Both the position numbers and the translations under genes were made by a program. From Treponema sp. (GTDB lineage Bacteria; Spirochaetota; Spirochaetia; Treponematales; Treponemataceae): a stretch of DNA of 64,000 bases. The stretch is taken from positions 17,886 to 81,885 of the forward strand of contig JAKSTG010000010.1 in NCBI GenBank assembly GCA_024402695.1, given 5' to 3'. Under the pieces are notes generated by a model. The model was not told the origin of the DNA, ran no database searches, and saw only the letters and a program-made list of their open reading frames with translations. Position 1 is the stretch's first letter, and each line of letters opens with the position of its first letter. Positions 51,253 through 59,723 of this stretch are shown here, in pieces.

Positions 51253-51927
51253 TTGAATACAAGAAAATTCGGTGAAATCAAGGCTGTTGCGTTTGATATT
51301 GACGGAACCATTTACGAAACATGGAAACTCAATATCCGTCTGCCAATCCATTTCCTTTCACATTTGAACTTTTTCTCAAAATATAACAAAGCTCGCAAGG
51401 ATCTGCGTCGTATGGAAATTACAGAGAATTTCCTTTCAGAACAGATCAAGTACATGGCCAAAGCTCTTCATATTTCGGAGGAAAAAGCCGGTGCTGAACT
51501 TGACCGCATTGTTTATAGCGGACTTAAACCTCGCTTTGAGAAAATCACTCCATGTAAAGATGCAGTAGAAACCATAAAGGCATTTAAAGAAGCTGGCTTT
51601 AAGATTGCCCTTCTTTCAGATTTTCCGCCTGAACAGAAAGGGGAGTTGTGGGGACTCAAACCTTACTGTGATGTAATTCTTGGAACGGAAGCCTGCGGTG
51701 CTTTGAAACCGTCTGATATTCCTTTCAGAAAAATGGCAGAGGATCTGGGAGTTGAACCTTCGGAAATCCTTTATGTTGGAAACAGTTACAGATACGATGT
51801 ACTTGGATCCAAAAATGCCGGAATGAAGGCAGCCTGGTTTACAGGCAAAAAAACTGACAAAACTGGAATGGCTGACCTTGTGTTCAGCCGGTACAAAGAC
51901 CTGCAAGCGGCAGTTCTTGATAAATAA
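51253..51927 (+). CDS. HAD-family hydrolase/phosphatase
   Basis: The 224-residue protein has HAD motif I (AFDIDGTIYE, both Asp present), motif II (ALLSDFP), the motif III Lys (GALKPSDIPF) and motif IV (YVGNSYRYDVLGSKNAG), plus an alpha-helical cap. It should be a phosphatase of the phosphoglycolate-phosphatase-like subclass; the substrate is unknown. The start codon is a TTG with GGGGGGAAAG directly upstream; TATAAT lies at 51218-51223. The next gene begins 26 bases later. Confidence 0.87.
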   Translation: MNTRKFGEIKAVAFDIDGTIYETWKLNIRLPIHFLSHLNFFSKYNKARKDLRRMEITENFLSEQIKYMAKALHISEEKAGAELDRIVYSGLKPRFEKITPCKDAVETIKAFKEAGFKIALLSDFPPEQKGELWGLKPYCDVILGTEACGALKPSDIPFRKMAEDLGVEPSEILYVGNSYRYDVLGSKNAGMKAAWFTGKKTDKTGMADLVFSRYKDLQAAVLDK

Positions 51928-51952
51928 AAAAAAATATTCGGGTGGGAAAAAA

Positions 51953-54900
51953 GTGGCTATATCTATTTCTATTATCATTGCCATTCTGGCAGCAGCAGGA
52001 TTCTCGTATGCTTTCCATGAACTGGAAAAGAGAAATTCTACTTATGAAAACGTCAAAAGATATGCTGAAAAATGCAATGGGCAGCTGGACGAGAAATTCA
52101 ATGAAATCAAAAAGAAGTTCAATCTCCTTCTGTCTGAACTGGAAGGAAACCAGACCCGTGCAAACTCTGCAGTTCGTGTTCTTAAAGAACGCACAGATGA
52201 ATTCAACGAACAGATCAACAAACTTTCTGCAGAAATCAAAGCTGTAAACACTATTGAACAGAAAATAAACCAGTACGATTCAGTTCTTAAAGAACTGGAT
52301 GTAATGACAGAAAAGGTAGAAGAAAATCTCCTTCTGGTAAAAAAAGAAAGCGGAATTGTAGACAACCTGAATTCAAAACTTAATGAACAGCAGAAAAAAG
52401 TTGAAACAATCAACGCCCGTATCCCTCTTATTACAAAAGAATTTAACGAAAAGAATGAAGAACAGCTTAAGAAAACCGGTTCAATCATTCTGACCGAATA
52501 TGAAAAATATTCTGAAAACGTAAAAGTAGAACTGGAAAAACAGAAGAATGAAGCTTCTAAACTTCTGGTAAAAATCAATTCTGATATTCAGACTGCCTTT
52601 GATTCAGCTGCAACCCGTGCAGATGAACTGGAAGGTACAGCCTTCCTTCACCTGAGCGAACAGGCCGAAAAACGTGCCGCCAAAGTAAGGGACGATTTCA
52701 ATGTGCGTGCAGATAAATTGGAAAAACAGGTAAATGCTCTTGTGTCGTCTACAGAAGAAAGAATCAAAAACAATGTTCAGACTCTTATCGATAACCTGGA
52801 TGCAGAAGTTACTGAAAATCTTTCAACTCTTGATAACGAAGTAAAAGACCGCATGGAAGCCGTTAGTTCTGATATCTCTGCTAAGGTTTCAGAAATCGAT
52901 ACTGAACATACACAGAAAATTCAGGCTCTTACTTCAGAATATGAAGAAGACTATAAGAATGCCATGGCCACATACAAAGAAAAGTATGACACTCTTTCTT
53001 TGGAAGTTAAGAATTACATGGACAAGCTTAAAGACAACATGAAAGAACATGTTGAAAAGCTTACAAAATCTTACAATGAAAAACTTGAAAGCGTTAAAGA
53101 AAATTATTCTGCTCAGCTGGATTCTGTTACAGGAAAGAATGACAGCCTGATTTCTAAATTCGAAGAAAAATTCAATGCAGATTACGCAAAACTTTCTGCC
53201 AAAACAGATTCTTTCTCGGCTGAATACAACAAAAAGGTTGATAACTTTATTTCCGGAAGCGGAGACCGTCTTACAAATATCGAGACCGAATTTAATGAAA
53301 GAGCAGGTACTCTTGAAACTGTAATGAAAGATCTTGAATCTCGTCTTAACGGTGAAGAAAATGAACTTGCAGTTTCTATGGAAAAACAGCTTAAGAGTCT
53401 GGACGAAAATTACCAGAAGAAATTCGATGAGATTCAGACAAGTCTTGACGGCAGATTCAATGTTTACGAACAGAATGCAGCCAAAGTCAGCGAAAAAGTT
53501 GATTCTGTTGATTCTGCTCTCAAAGAAAAATACGAAACCTATACAGGAAACCTGCAGGCAAAGATTTCTACATTCCAGGCCGGAATCAACGATACTCTTA
53601 AGTCTGTTAAGGATTCTACAAGTACAGCACTTAAAGATACAAAAGAAACTGTTGCACAGATCAAGGCTGAATGTGATGAAGCCGAAAAACGAGCTGCATC
53701 AGTCAGGCCTGAGGTCGAAGCAAAAATCAAAGAAGTTGAAGATAAACTGGAAGAATTCCGCATCACTTCACAGAATAAAATGGATGCCCTTGGAAAAACA
53801 CTTCAGGATGAAATCCGTTCAGCCCTGGCAGACGGAGAAAGCCGCCGCCTGAGCATTCTTGAAAGTGCAGATGACCAGCTTGGTGAATACAAACGGGATC
53901 TGGAATACAAAATTGCACAGCTTCAGACTTCAACCAGCGATATTGATATGCTGGACAAGAGTCTTCGCGGTGCCATGAATGACGTTCAGAACCGTATTCT
54001 TGCAGACTTCGATAAGTTTACAGGTGAACAGCAGAAACGCCACGAAAGATTCACAGACGGAATCAAAGAAAGCTCTGACGCCCTTGAAGAAAAAATCCGC
54101 GAAATTGACGATGCCCTTACAGGACTTAAAGACAGTGCCGCAGGAAAAATGACAGCCAAACTTTCTGAGTTCGAAGGAGTATTCGAAAGAAAACTTTCAG
54201 ATTCAAGTGAAAAAGTTGATTCCGACTTGAGCGAATGGAAACGTGACTTTGACGGCCGTCTTGCAATCATGACTCAGGATTATGAGGAAGCTCGTAAGAC
54301 TGTCGAAGAAAGTTACAATGAAAAACTTCGTGAAAATCTGCAGAACCTTCAGTTCAAGGCAGACAATCAGATCGGTTTAATTCAGTCTGATGTAAACGGA
54401 ACAAAGACAAAACTTCAGGCCGACATCAACGAAATCCGTTCTTTGCTTAATGAATTCCGTACAGAAGCCACAACTCAGATGGAAGAGGTTTCAACTTCAA
54501 CAAGCAATGAGATTAAGGCTCTTGGAGAAAAGAATATTTCCCAGATCAGCAGTGCAGTTGAAAAACTTGAATCATCAATCCGTGAGGACCTGGAAAACTT
54601 TGAAGACAACATGAAGACCCGCCAGGAAACAAGTTCTTCTTCTATTGATGCTGCTATTTCTGAATTCAACACATGGAAAATGCAGTTCAAACAGCAGCTT
54701 ACAGATTCTACAAGCCGCTTCAAGGATGAACTGGATGCCTTCGAAAGATCTTCTACAGAAGAAATCAAAAAGAAGGAAGAAAAGTTCATTTCTGAACTGG
54801 ATGAATACAATGATTCTTTGAAGACTCAGCTGGAAACAACCGGCGAAAAGATTGCCGACCTTAAGGAAGAAGTTGATACTGTTTCTGAAAAATGCAGAAC

Positions 54901-55909
54901 CAGCCAGAACAATCTTCTTGATGATTTCCAGAACCAGTCAAACGACCTTCTTGTTCGCCTTTCAGAACTGCAAAAAGAAGTTTCTTCTGTTCAGTCACAG
55001 ATGGGTACTTACGAAAAAGCTGATCAGATGAAAAAGCAACTGGATGGTAAGATTGAAAAAATCCGTGAAGCCTTTGAAGATCTTGAAGCTTACGACAGTG
55101 CCGCAGAAAAATTTGAAACTCAGTTCAATGAAATCCGCCGCATGCGCGAAGAGATCACAGAAACTGTTCAGGATTTCGAATCAAAATCAAATAAGGTTGA
55201 AAGTCTTGAACAGCGTTTCAATTACATGATGGAACTTTCAGGTCAGATCGATTCTAAGATCCGTGGTCTTACAGAACAGTCTGATGACATTATGGGACTT
55301 GAAGTTAAGGTTAAGAATTTCCAGGATGCAGTTGATGCTTCGGATGAAAAACTTAAACGCATTGAACAGAAGAATACAATTCTCGACCGCGTAAGCCAGG
55401 ATATTACAGAAGCTTTCGAAAAACAGAAAGAAATCGATCAGTCTATTATGGACTGCCAGCGTCAGATCTCTTCTCTGCCTGAAGAAATTAAGAGTGTTCA
55501 GAATGATGTTGATGTTATTCTGAAAAACGCAAAGAAGATTTCGGATACTGCAAAGAAACTTTCTTCTGTTGAAAATATTCTTAATGATTCAGAAAAGCGT
55601 ATTGAAGATCTTAATTCTGCAAGCCAGGGAATCACAAGACTTGAACTTGATATCAGAAAACTTAATAAGGAAGTTGATGACAAGTTTGATGCACTTAAGA
55701 CTGTTACTAAAGCACCAGCCAAATCAACCCGAACTTCAACAAAGACCGCCGGTGCAAATAAATCTATTACTCCTCAGATCCGTCACAACGTACACGTGCT
55801 GAAAACTCAGCAGAAGTGGTCTGATGAAGAGATTGCACAGAGAACAGGACTTTCGGTAGGAGAGGTTGAACTTATCCTTTCACTGCCTGATGAAGACAGT
55901 CTGGTATAA
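51953..55909 (+). CDS. SpiroCoCo-type membrane-anchored coiled-coil protein
   Basis: The start is placed at a GTG at 51953 after GGGTGGG; earlier in-frame codons lie inside the HAD gene. The 1,318 residues comprise an N-terminal membrane helix (about 2-22), more than 1,200 residues of almost unbroken heptad-type coiled coil rich in Glu, Lys, Ser, Asp and Ala, and a C-terminal cap of about 60 residues (TPQIRHNVHVLKTQ, then WSDEEIAQRTGLSVGEVELI) with helix-turn-helix character. This is the layout of the SpiroCoCo family of spirochaetes. A cytoskeletal or envelope-spacing role is likely but unproven. A HTH-like cap may bind DNA or a partner. Confidence 0.85.
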   Translation: MAISISIIIAILAAAGFSYAFHELEKRNSTYENVKRYAEKCNGQLDEKFNEIKKKFNLLLSELEGNQTRANSAVRVLKERTDEFNEQINKLSAEIKAVNTIEQKINQYDSVLKELDVMTEKVEENLLLVKKESGIVDNLNSKLNEQQKKVETINARIPLITKEFNEKNEEQLKKTGSIILTEYEKYSENVKVELEKQKNEASKLLVKINSDIQTAFDSAATRADELEGTAFLHLSEQAEKRAAKVRDDFNVRADKLEKQVNALVSSTEERIKNNVQTLIDNLDAEVTENLSTLDNEVKDRMEAVSSDISAKVSEIDTEHTQKIQALTSEYEEDYKNAMATYKEKYDTLSLEVKNYMDKLKDNMKEHVEKLTKSYNEKLESVKENYSAQLDSVTGKNDSLISKFEEKFNADYAKLSAKTDSFSAEYNKKVDNFISGSGDRLTNIETEFNERAGTLETVMKDLESRLNGEENELAVSMEKQLKSLDENYQKKFDEIQTSLDGRFNVYEQNAAKVSEKVDSVDSALKEKYETYTGNLQAKISTFQAGINDTLKSVKDSTSTALKDTKETVAQIKAECDEAEKRAASVRPEVEAKIKEVEDKLEEFRITSQNKMDALGKTLQDEIRSALADGESRRLSILESADDQLGEYKRDLEYKIAQLQTSTSDIDMLDKSLRGAMNDVQNRILADFDKFTGEQQKRHERFTDGIKESSDALEEKIREIDDALTGLKDSAAGKMTAKLSEFEGVFERKLSDSSEKVDSDLSEWKRDFDGRLAIMTQDYEEARKTVEESYNEKLRENLQNLQFKADNQIGLIQSDVNGTKTKLQADINEIRSLLNEFRTEATTQMEEVSTSTSNEIKALGEKNISQISSAVEKLESSIREDLENFEDNMKTRQETSSSSIDAAISEFNTWKMQFKQQLTDSTSRFKDELDAFERSSTEEIKKKEEKFISELDEYNDSLKTQLETTGEKIADLKEEVDTVSEKCRTSQNNLLDDFQNQSNDLLVRLSELQKEVSSVQSQMGTYEKADQMKKQLDGKIEKIREAFEDLEAYDSAAEKFETQFNEIRRMREEITETVQDFESKSNKVESLEQRFNYMMELSGQIDSKIRGLTEQSDDIMGLEVKVKNFQDAVDASDEKLKRIEQKNTILDRVSQDITEAFEKQKEIDQSIMDCQRQISSLPEEIKSVQNDVDVILKNAKKISDTAKKLSSVENILNDSEKRIEDLNSASQGITRLELDIRKLNKEVDDKFDALKTVTKAPAKSTRTSTKTAGANKSITPQIRHNVHVLKTQQKWSDEEIAQRTGLSVGEVELILSLPDEDSLV

Positions 55910-55913
55910 AAAG

Positions 55914-55943
55914 AAAAGGGACCTTAAAAAGGTCCCTTTTTTG
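55914..55943. terminator. Bidirectional terminator between SpiroCoCo gene and ispDF
   Basis: AAAAGGGACCTT / AAGGTCCCTTTT with an AAA loop and T runs on both strands. Confidence 0.92.
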
Positions 55944-55959
55944 TTTACTTTGGTGAAGT

Positions 55960-57183
55960 TTAGCGGCTTAAAAGACAGGTTGCAAAAGCTTCAATCTGAT
56001 TTTCCCAGTTGCCCGTTTTTTCGTAAGTCTTTGCCTTTACAAAAACCGAATCTTCTTCTGTGCCAAGTATTCCCGCAATTGATTTGATAACTGCTTCTCT
56101 ATATGGAATAAACTTTGGCTTTTCCAGTTTGATTACACAGTCCAGGTTTTCAAGTTTCCAGCCTTTCTCTGTGATTTTATCCCATACTGTTTTCAGAAGC
56201 ATGGCAGAATCTGCATCTTTCCATTTTGCTTCTTCCGGAGGAAAGAAGGATCCGATGTCACCAAGACCGCTTGCTCCAAGAAGTGCATCTGTAACTGCAT
56301 GAAGAAGAACGTCTCCATCGGAATGTCCTTCTTCGCCTTTTTCGAAAGGAATTTCCACTCCGCCAAGAACCAGTTTTCTTCCCGGAACCAGACGGTGCAT
56401 GTCATAGCCAAGACCAGTGTGAATCATTCTGTTTCTCCTTTCTTTTTTATAGTCATCAGGATAAGTGATTTTTATGTTTGCTGGATCTCCCTTTACGGAA
56501 GAAACAGGTCCGCAGTACTTGCCCCAGATTTCTGTATCATCAGTGTATTCGTAATGGTTCCCTGATGCTTTTTCGTGGGCCTGGTAAAGATTTTCAAAAT
56601 CAAAAATCTGTGGAGTCTGAACCGAAATAAGGTTCTTTCTTTTCAGGTGTTTTGTAACAAGTCCCTGGTCATCAATTTCTTTCTGAGTTTCTGTAGGTTC
56701 AAGACCAGGAAAGGCGGCACCGGACAGGGCAGCTGCTTCTACAGTGCGCTGAAGAAGTTCACGGGAAACAAAAGGTCTTGCTCCATCGTGAACTGCTACA
56801 AGAAAATCTGACGAGAAAGGGGAGTTTTCTTTTACTGCTTTAAGTCCCGAGAAAACAGATTCCTGGCGGGATTTACCACCGCTAGTGAAAATGATTTTTG
56901 TTTCGGGATTTTCTTCAAGATATTTTTTTACTTCAGGATCCAGGAAAACATTGTATTCAGCTTCTTTTTCTCCGCTTTCAAAATTCACAGAAGATGATGG
57001 AGTTGTAATGACAATCAGTTTCGGATTTAAAAATTGAAGGAATTTTTTTGTGACAGTGGAAAGCACTGTTCCGCTTTCCAGCTGCAGATATTCTTTTTTG
57101 ACAGGGCCGCCCATTCTTGTTGAGGAACCGGCGGCTGTAATAAGAACGCAGAGATTACTCGTCGCTGTCGTCGTAATCTTCAT
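55960..57183 (-). CDS. ispDF: Fused IspD-IspF (MEP cytidylyltransferase / MEcPP synthase)
   Basis: The two domains catalyse steps 3 and 5 of the non-mevalonate isoprenoid route. The IspD part (about 1-235) has ITAAGSSTRMGG, KKEYLQL, VAVHDGARPF and GDPANIKITYPDD. The IspF part (about 245-407) has the metal ligands of GLGYDMHRL and the GHSDGDVLLHA motif, FPPEEAKWKDADS, and a late KAKTYEKTGNWENQ where many enzymes have KATTTEKLG. The ATG at 57183 gives 407 residues; a GTG at 57216 is also in frame. Either start lies inside the 3' end of carD (29-base overlap with the ATG), so the two are translationally coupled. Confidence 0.93.
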   Translation of the reverse strand: MKITTTATSNLCVLITAAGSSTRMGGPVKKEYLQLESGTVLSTVTKKFLQFLNPKLIVITTPSSSVNFESGEKEAEYNVFLDPEVKKYLEENPETKIIFTSGGKSRQESVFSGLKAVKENSPFSSDFLVAVHDGARPFVSRELLQRTVEAAALSGAAFPGLEPTETQKEIDDQGLVTKHLKRKNLISVQTPQIFDFENLYQAHEKASGNHYEYTDDTEIWGKYCGPVSSVKGDPANIKITYPDDYKKERRNRMIHTGLGYDMHRLVPGRKLVLGGVEIPFEKGEEGHSDGDVLLHAVTDALLGASGLGDIGSFFPPEEAKWKDADSAMLLKTVWDKITEKGWKLENLDCVIKLEKPKFIPYREAVIKSIAGILGTEEDSVFVKAKTYEKTGNWENQIEAFATCLLSR

Positions 57184-57799
57184 CTTCGTCAAAGTCGCCG
57201 TCGTCGTCGGAATCACTGCTTCTTTTTGAATCAGATTTTACATCGCCCATAAGGTCGTCATCTTCATCTTCATCAATCTGGATAACGTGCTTTTCTTTCT
57301 GAGCTTTTCCTTCCGGCTCAAGCTTAAGATGAATCTGGTTTTCAACTTCTTTTTCTGACATTCCAAGTGCAATTGAAATTTCATCAATAAGGAGTTTCTT
57401 TGCAGAATCGTAAAGTTTGCGTTCAAGAATTGGAAGTTCCTTTACCTTGCTTCTTGTATAAAGTGTGCGAACAATTGTTGCAATGTCTTTTACAGTTCCT
57501 TTCTTAAGGAGCTCAAGGTTCTGCTGGTAACGGAGTTTCCAGTCTGATGTAGGTGCTTCGCCTTCTTCTGAAAGAAGGTTAAGTGCTTCTTTAGCTTCAT
57601 CTGCACCAACAATCTGGCGGATTCCAAGGTTCGGTGCGTTTGCTACAGGAACCATAACTACCATGTCAGATGCTTCGATATAGATTTTGTAATAAGGTAC
57701 GTTTTCACCTTTGAATTCTTTTTCGAAAACTTCGAGGATCTTTCCAACACCCTGGCTAGGGTAAACAACCTTCTGGTTGACTCTGAATCTGTTACTCAT
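57155..57799 (-). CDS. CarD/CdnL-family RNA polymerase-binding regulator
   Basis: CarD/CdnL proteins bind the RNA polymerase beta subunit and stabilise open promoter complexes, often at rRNA genes. The start is the ATG at 57799 (MSNRFRVNQKVVYPSQGVG); frames further upstream run through the promoter. Of 214 residues, about 1-65 are the RNAP-interaction domain and 70-160 the helical DNA-binding domain (DWKLRYQQNLELLKKG). The last 45 residues are nearly all Asp, Glu and Ser, an unusual acidic tail. The gene ends inside ispDF. The start is leaderless. Confidence 0.92.
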   Translation of the reverse strand: MSNRFRVNQKVVYPSQGVGKILEVFEKEFKGENVPYYKIYIEASDMVVMVPVANAPNLGIRQIVGADEAKEALNLLSEEGEAPTSDWKLRYQQNLELLKKGTVKDIATIVRTLYTRSKVKELPILERKLYDSAKKLLIDEISIALGMSEKEVENQIHLKLEPEGKAQKEKHVIQIDEDEDDDLMGDVKSDSKRSSDSDDDGDFDEDEDYDDSDE

Positions 57800-57812
57800 A
57801 TGGCATATTATA
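57799..57812 (-). promoter_or_regulatory. -10 box of leaderless carD
   Basis: Consensus TATAAT (57812-57807) is followed by 7 bases and the ATG at 57799; no ribosome site. Confidence 0.65.
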
Positions 57813-57941
57813 CTACAAAAATAATAAAAAGAAAACTGAGGAAGATTTGGAATATTGTTATAAAGAAATATACTAAAAATGTAGTTTTTATGGGGTTGCG
57901 GCATTAAATTGAGAATATCTTTATAATTCAGGATTATATTT

Positions 57942-59711
57942 ATGTTTAAATGGGTGTGGTCTTATATTAAAAAATATTCTTTTTGGATGTTTGTCGGAAT
58001 TGCATTAACAGTTTTTGTTTCCGGACTGAACATGATTAACCCTTCTATTACGGGACGTATCGTTGACCTTGTTATCGGGCAGGGTAAACATGATCTTCTT
58101 CCAAAACTGATTGCAGTTATGATCTGCTGTACACTTGGAAAAGCTGTTCTCCGTTATTCTTATCAGGCAATCTATGAACAGGTTTCACAGAATGTTATGC
58201 GTAGCATGCGTGAAGATCTTTACGCTCATATCCAGACACTTGATTTCTCCTGGTATGACAAATCTCCAACAGGAAACGTAATGACTATGCTTACAAGTGA
58301 CCTTGATATGGTTCGTCACTTCGTTGCATGGGTTATCTACATGACAATAGATAACGTTTTGGTTTATCTCTTTTCAATCATCGTTCTTAGTCAGATCAGC
58401 TGGAAACTTACACTTGCTTTCCTTATCATTGCTCCTTTCATTATGTTCATGGTTTGGAAATTCAAGGGCGAAATCAAACCTTCACACCTTGCTGTTCGTG
58501 ACCAGTTTGCAAAACTCAACACAAAAGCCGGTGAAAATATTGCCGGAAACCGTGTTGTAAAAGCTTTCGTACGCGAAAATTACGAAATTGACAACTTTGA
58601 AGTTGAAAACATGGGATATCATGACAGAAATATTGAAAATGCAGATATCCGAATCCGTTATACACCTGCTATTGAAGCTATATGTGGTGTTCTTCCTGTT
58701 ATCCTCATTATTTTCGGTGGTTACCTGGTTGTAAAAGGTGAAATCACTTTAGGTAACGTTGTAACTTTCAACGGCCTTATGTGGACTTTCAGCCAGCCTG
58801 TAAACATGTTTGCCCATCTTATGGACAACTACCAGAAGTTCAGTGCCAGTGCACAGCGTCTTTATGAACTTAAAATGACAGAAGGTCATATTAAAGAAGA
58901 TGCCGCTGTAAGTTCTGTTGGAATTAAAAACCTGAACAAAAAAGCCGGTAATGATGCTCTTCCTGCAGTAACAGACGCAAAAGGCATTGCTTTCGGAAAT
59001 ATCCAGTTCAAGAACGTTTCTTTCGGTTACAACGAAAATATTGTAATCAAAAACCTGAGCTTTGAAGTTAAGCCTGGAATGACTGTAGGTATTCTTGGTC
59101 CTACGGGAAGCGGTAAATCTACAATCGCAAGGCTTCTCTGCCGTTATTATGACGTAACAGAAGGGGAAATCCTGATCGACGGAAAGAATATCCGCGATTT
59201 TGATGTTGAAGTCCTTCGTAAAAACATCGGAATCACAATGCAGGAAGCCTTCCTGTTCAGTGATACCGTTGCAGGAAACATCAAGTTTGCCAATTCTGAA
59301 GCTACTTTCATGGAAGTAGAGAAGGCTACTGAACTGGCCCGTGTAAAGGACTTTCTTAATGATCTTTCAGAAGGTTATGACACTGTTGTTGGTGAAAGAG
59401 GTGTAGGACTTTCAGGCGGTCAGAAACAGCGTATTGCTCTGGCCCGTCTTTTCCTGGCAAATCCACCGGTAATGATCCTTGACGATACAACATCAGCCGT
59501 AGATATCGAAACAGAAGAAAAGATTCGTGCTTCCATAAAAGAAATGTCTGTGGGTCATACAACTTTCATCATCAGCCACCGTGTTTCATCATTTGAAAAC
59601 TGTGACCTGATTCTTGTTGTAGAAAACGGAGAAATAACCGCCCGTGGAACTCACGAAGAGCTTAAAAACATTCCTGGCTATTACCACGATGTATGGAACT
59701 TGCAGAAGTAG
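57942..59711 (+). CDS. ABC exporter half-transporter with degenerate catalytic site
   Basis: The 589-residue protein has six membrane helices (1-320) and an ATPase domain with Walker A GPTGSGKST (386-394), signature LSGGQKQR and Walker B VMILDDTTSAVD. The residue after the Walker B Asp is D515 where active sites have Glu, so its own composite site should hydrolyse ATP poorly. This matches one half of heterodimeric exporters such as TM287/288 and BmrCD; the next gene supplies the other half. Substrate unknown; drug, lipid or peptide export is usual for the type. CAGGA lies 10 bases before the ATG. Confidence 0.92.
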   Translation: MFKWVWSYIKKYSFWMFVGIALTVFVSGLNMINPSITGRIVDLVIGQGKHDLLPKLIAVMICCTLGKAVLRYSYQAIYEQVSQNVMRSMREDLYAHIQTLDFSWYDKSPTGNVMTMLTSDLDMVRHFVAWVIYMTIDNVLVYLFSIIVLSQISWKLTLAFLIIAPFIMFMVWKFKGEIKPSHLAVRDQFAKLNTKAGENIAGNRVVKAFVRENYEIDNFEVENMGYHDRNIENADIRIRYTPAIEAICGVLPVILIIFGGYLVVKGEITLGNVVTFNGLMWTFSQPVNMFAHLMDNYQKFSASAQRLYELKMTEGHIKEDAAVSSVGIKNLNKKAGNDALPAVTDAKGIAFGNIQFKNVSFGYNENIVIKNLSFEVKPGMTVGILGPTGSGKSTIARLLCRYYDVTEGEILIDGKNIRDFDVEVLRKNIGITMQEAFLFSDTVAGNIKFANSEATFMEVEKATELARVKDFLNDLSEGYDTVVGERGVGLSGGQKQRIALARLFLANPPVMILDDTTSAVDIETEEKIRASIKEMSVGHTTFIISHRVSSFENCDLILVVENGEITARGTHEELKNIPGYYHDVWNLQK

Positions 59712-59723
59712 GAGGAGGGGAAT

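Noticed and set aside
51878..51952. Upstream ATG for the SpiroCoCo protein
   Set aside because: It would lie inside the HAD gene and place 25 polar residues before the membrane anchor; GGGTGGG fits the GTG at 51953.
57800..57904. Longer CarD N-terminus
   Set aside because: The CarD family starts at the MSNRFRVNQ block, and a TATAAT lies directly before that ATG.
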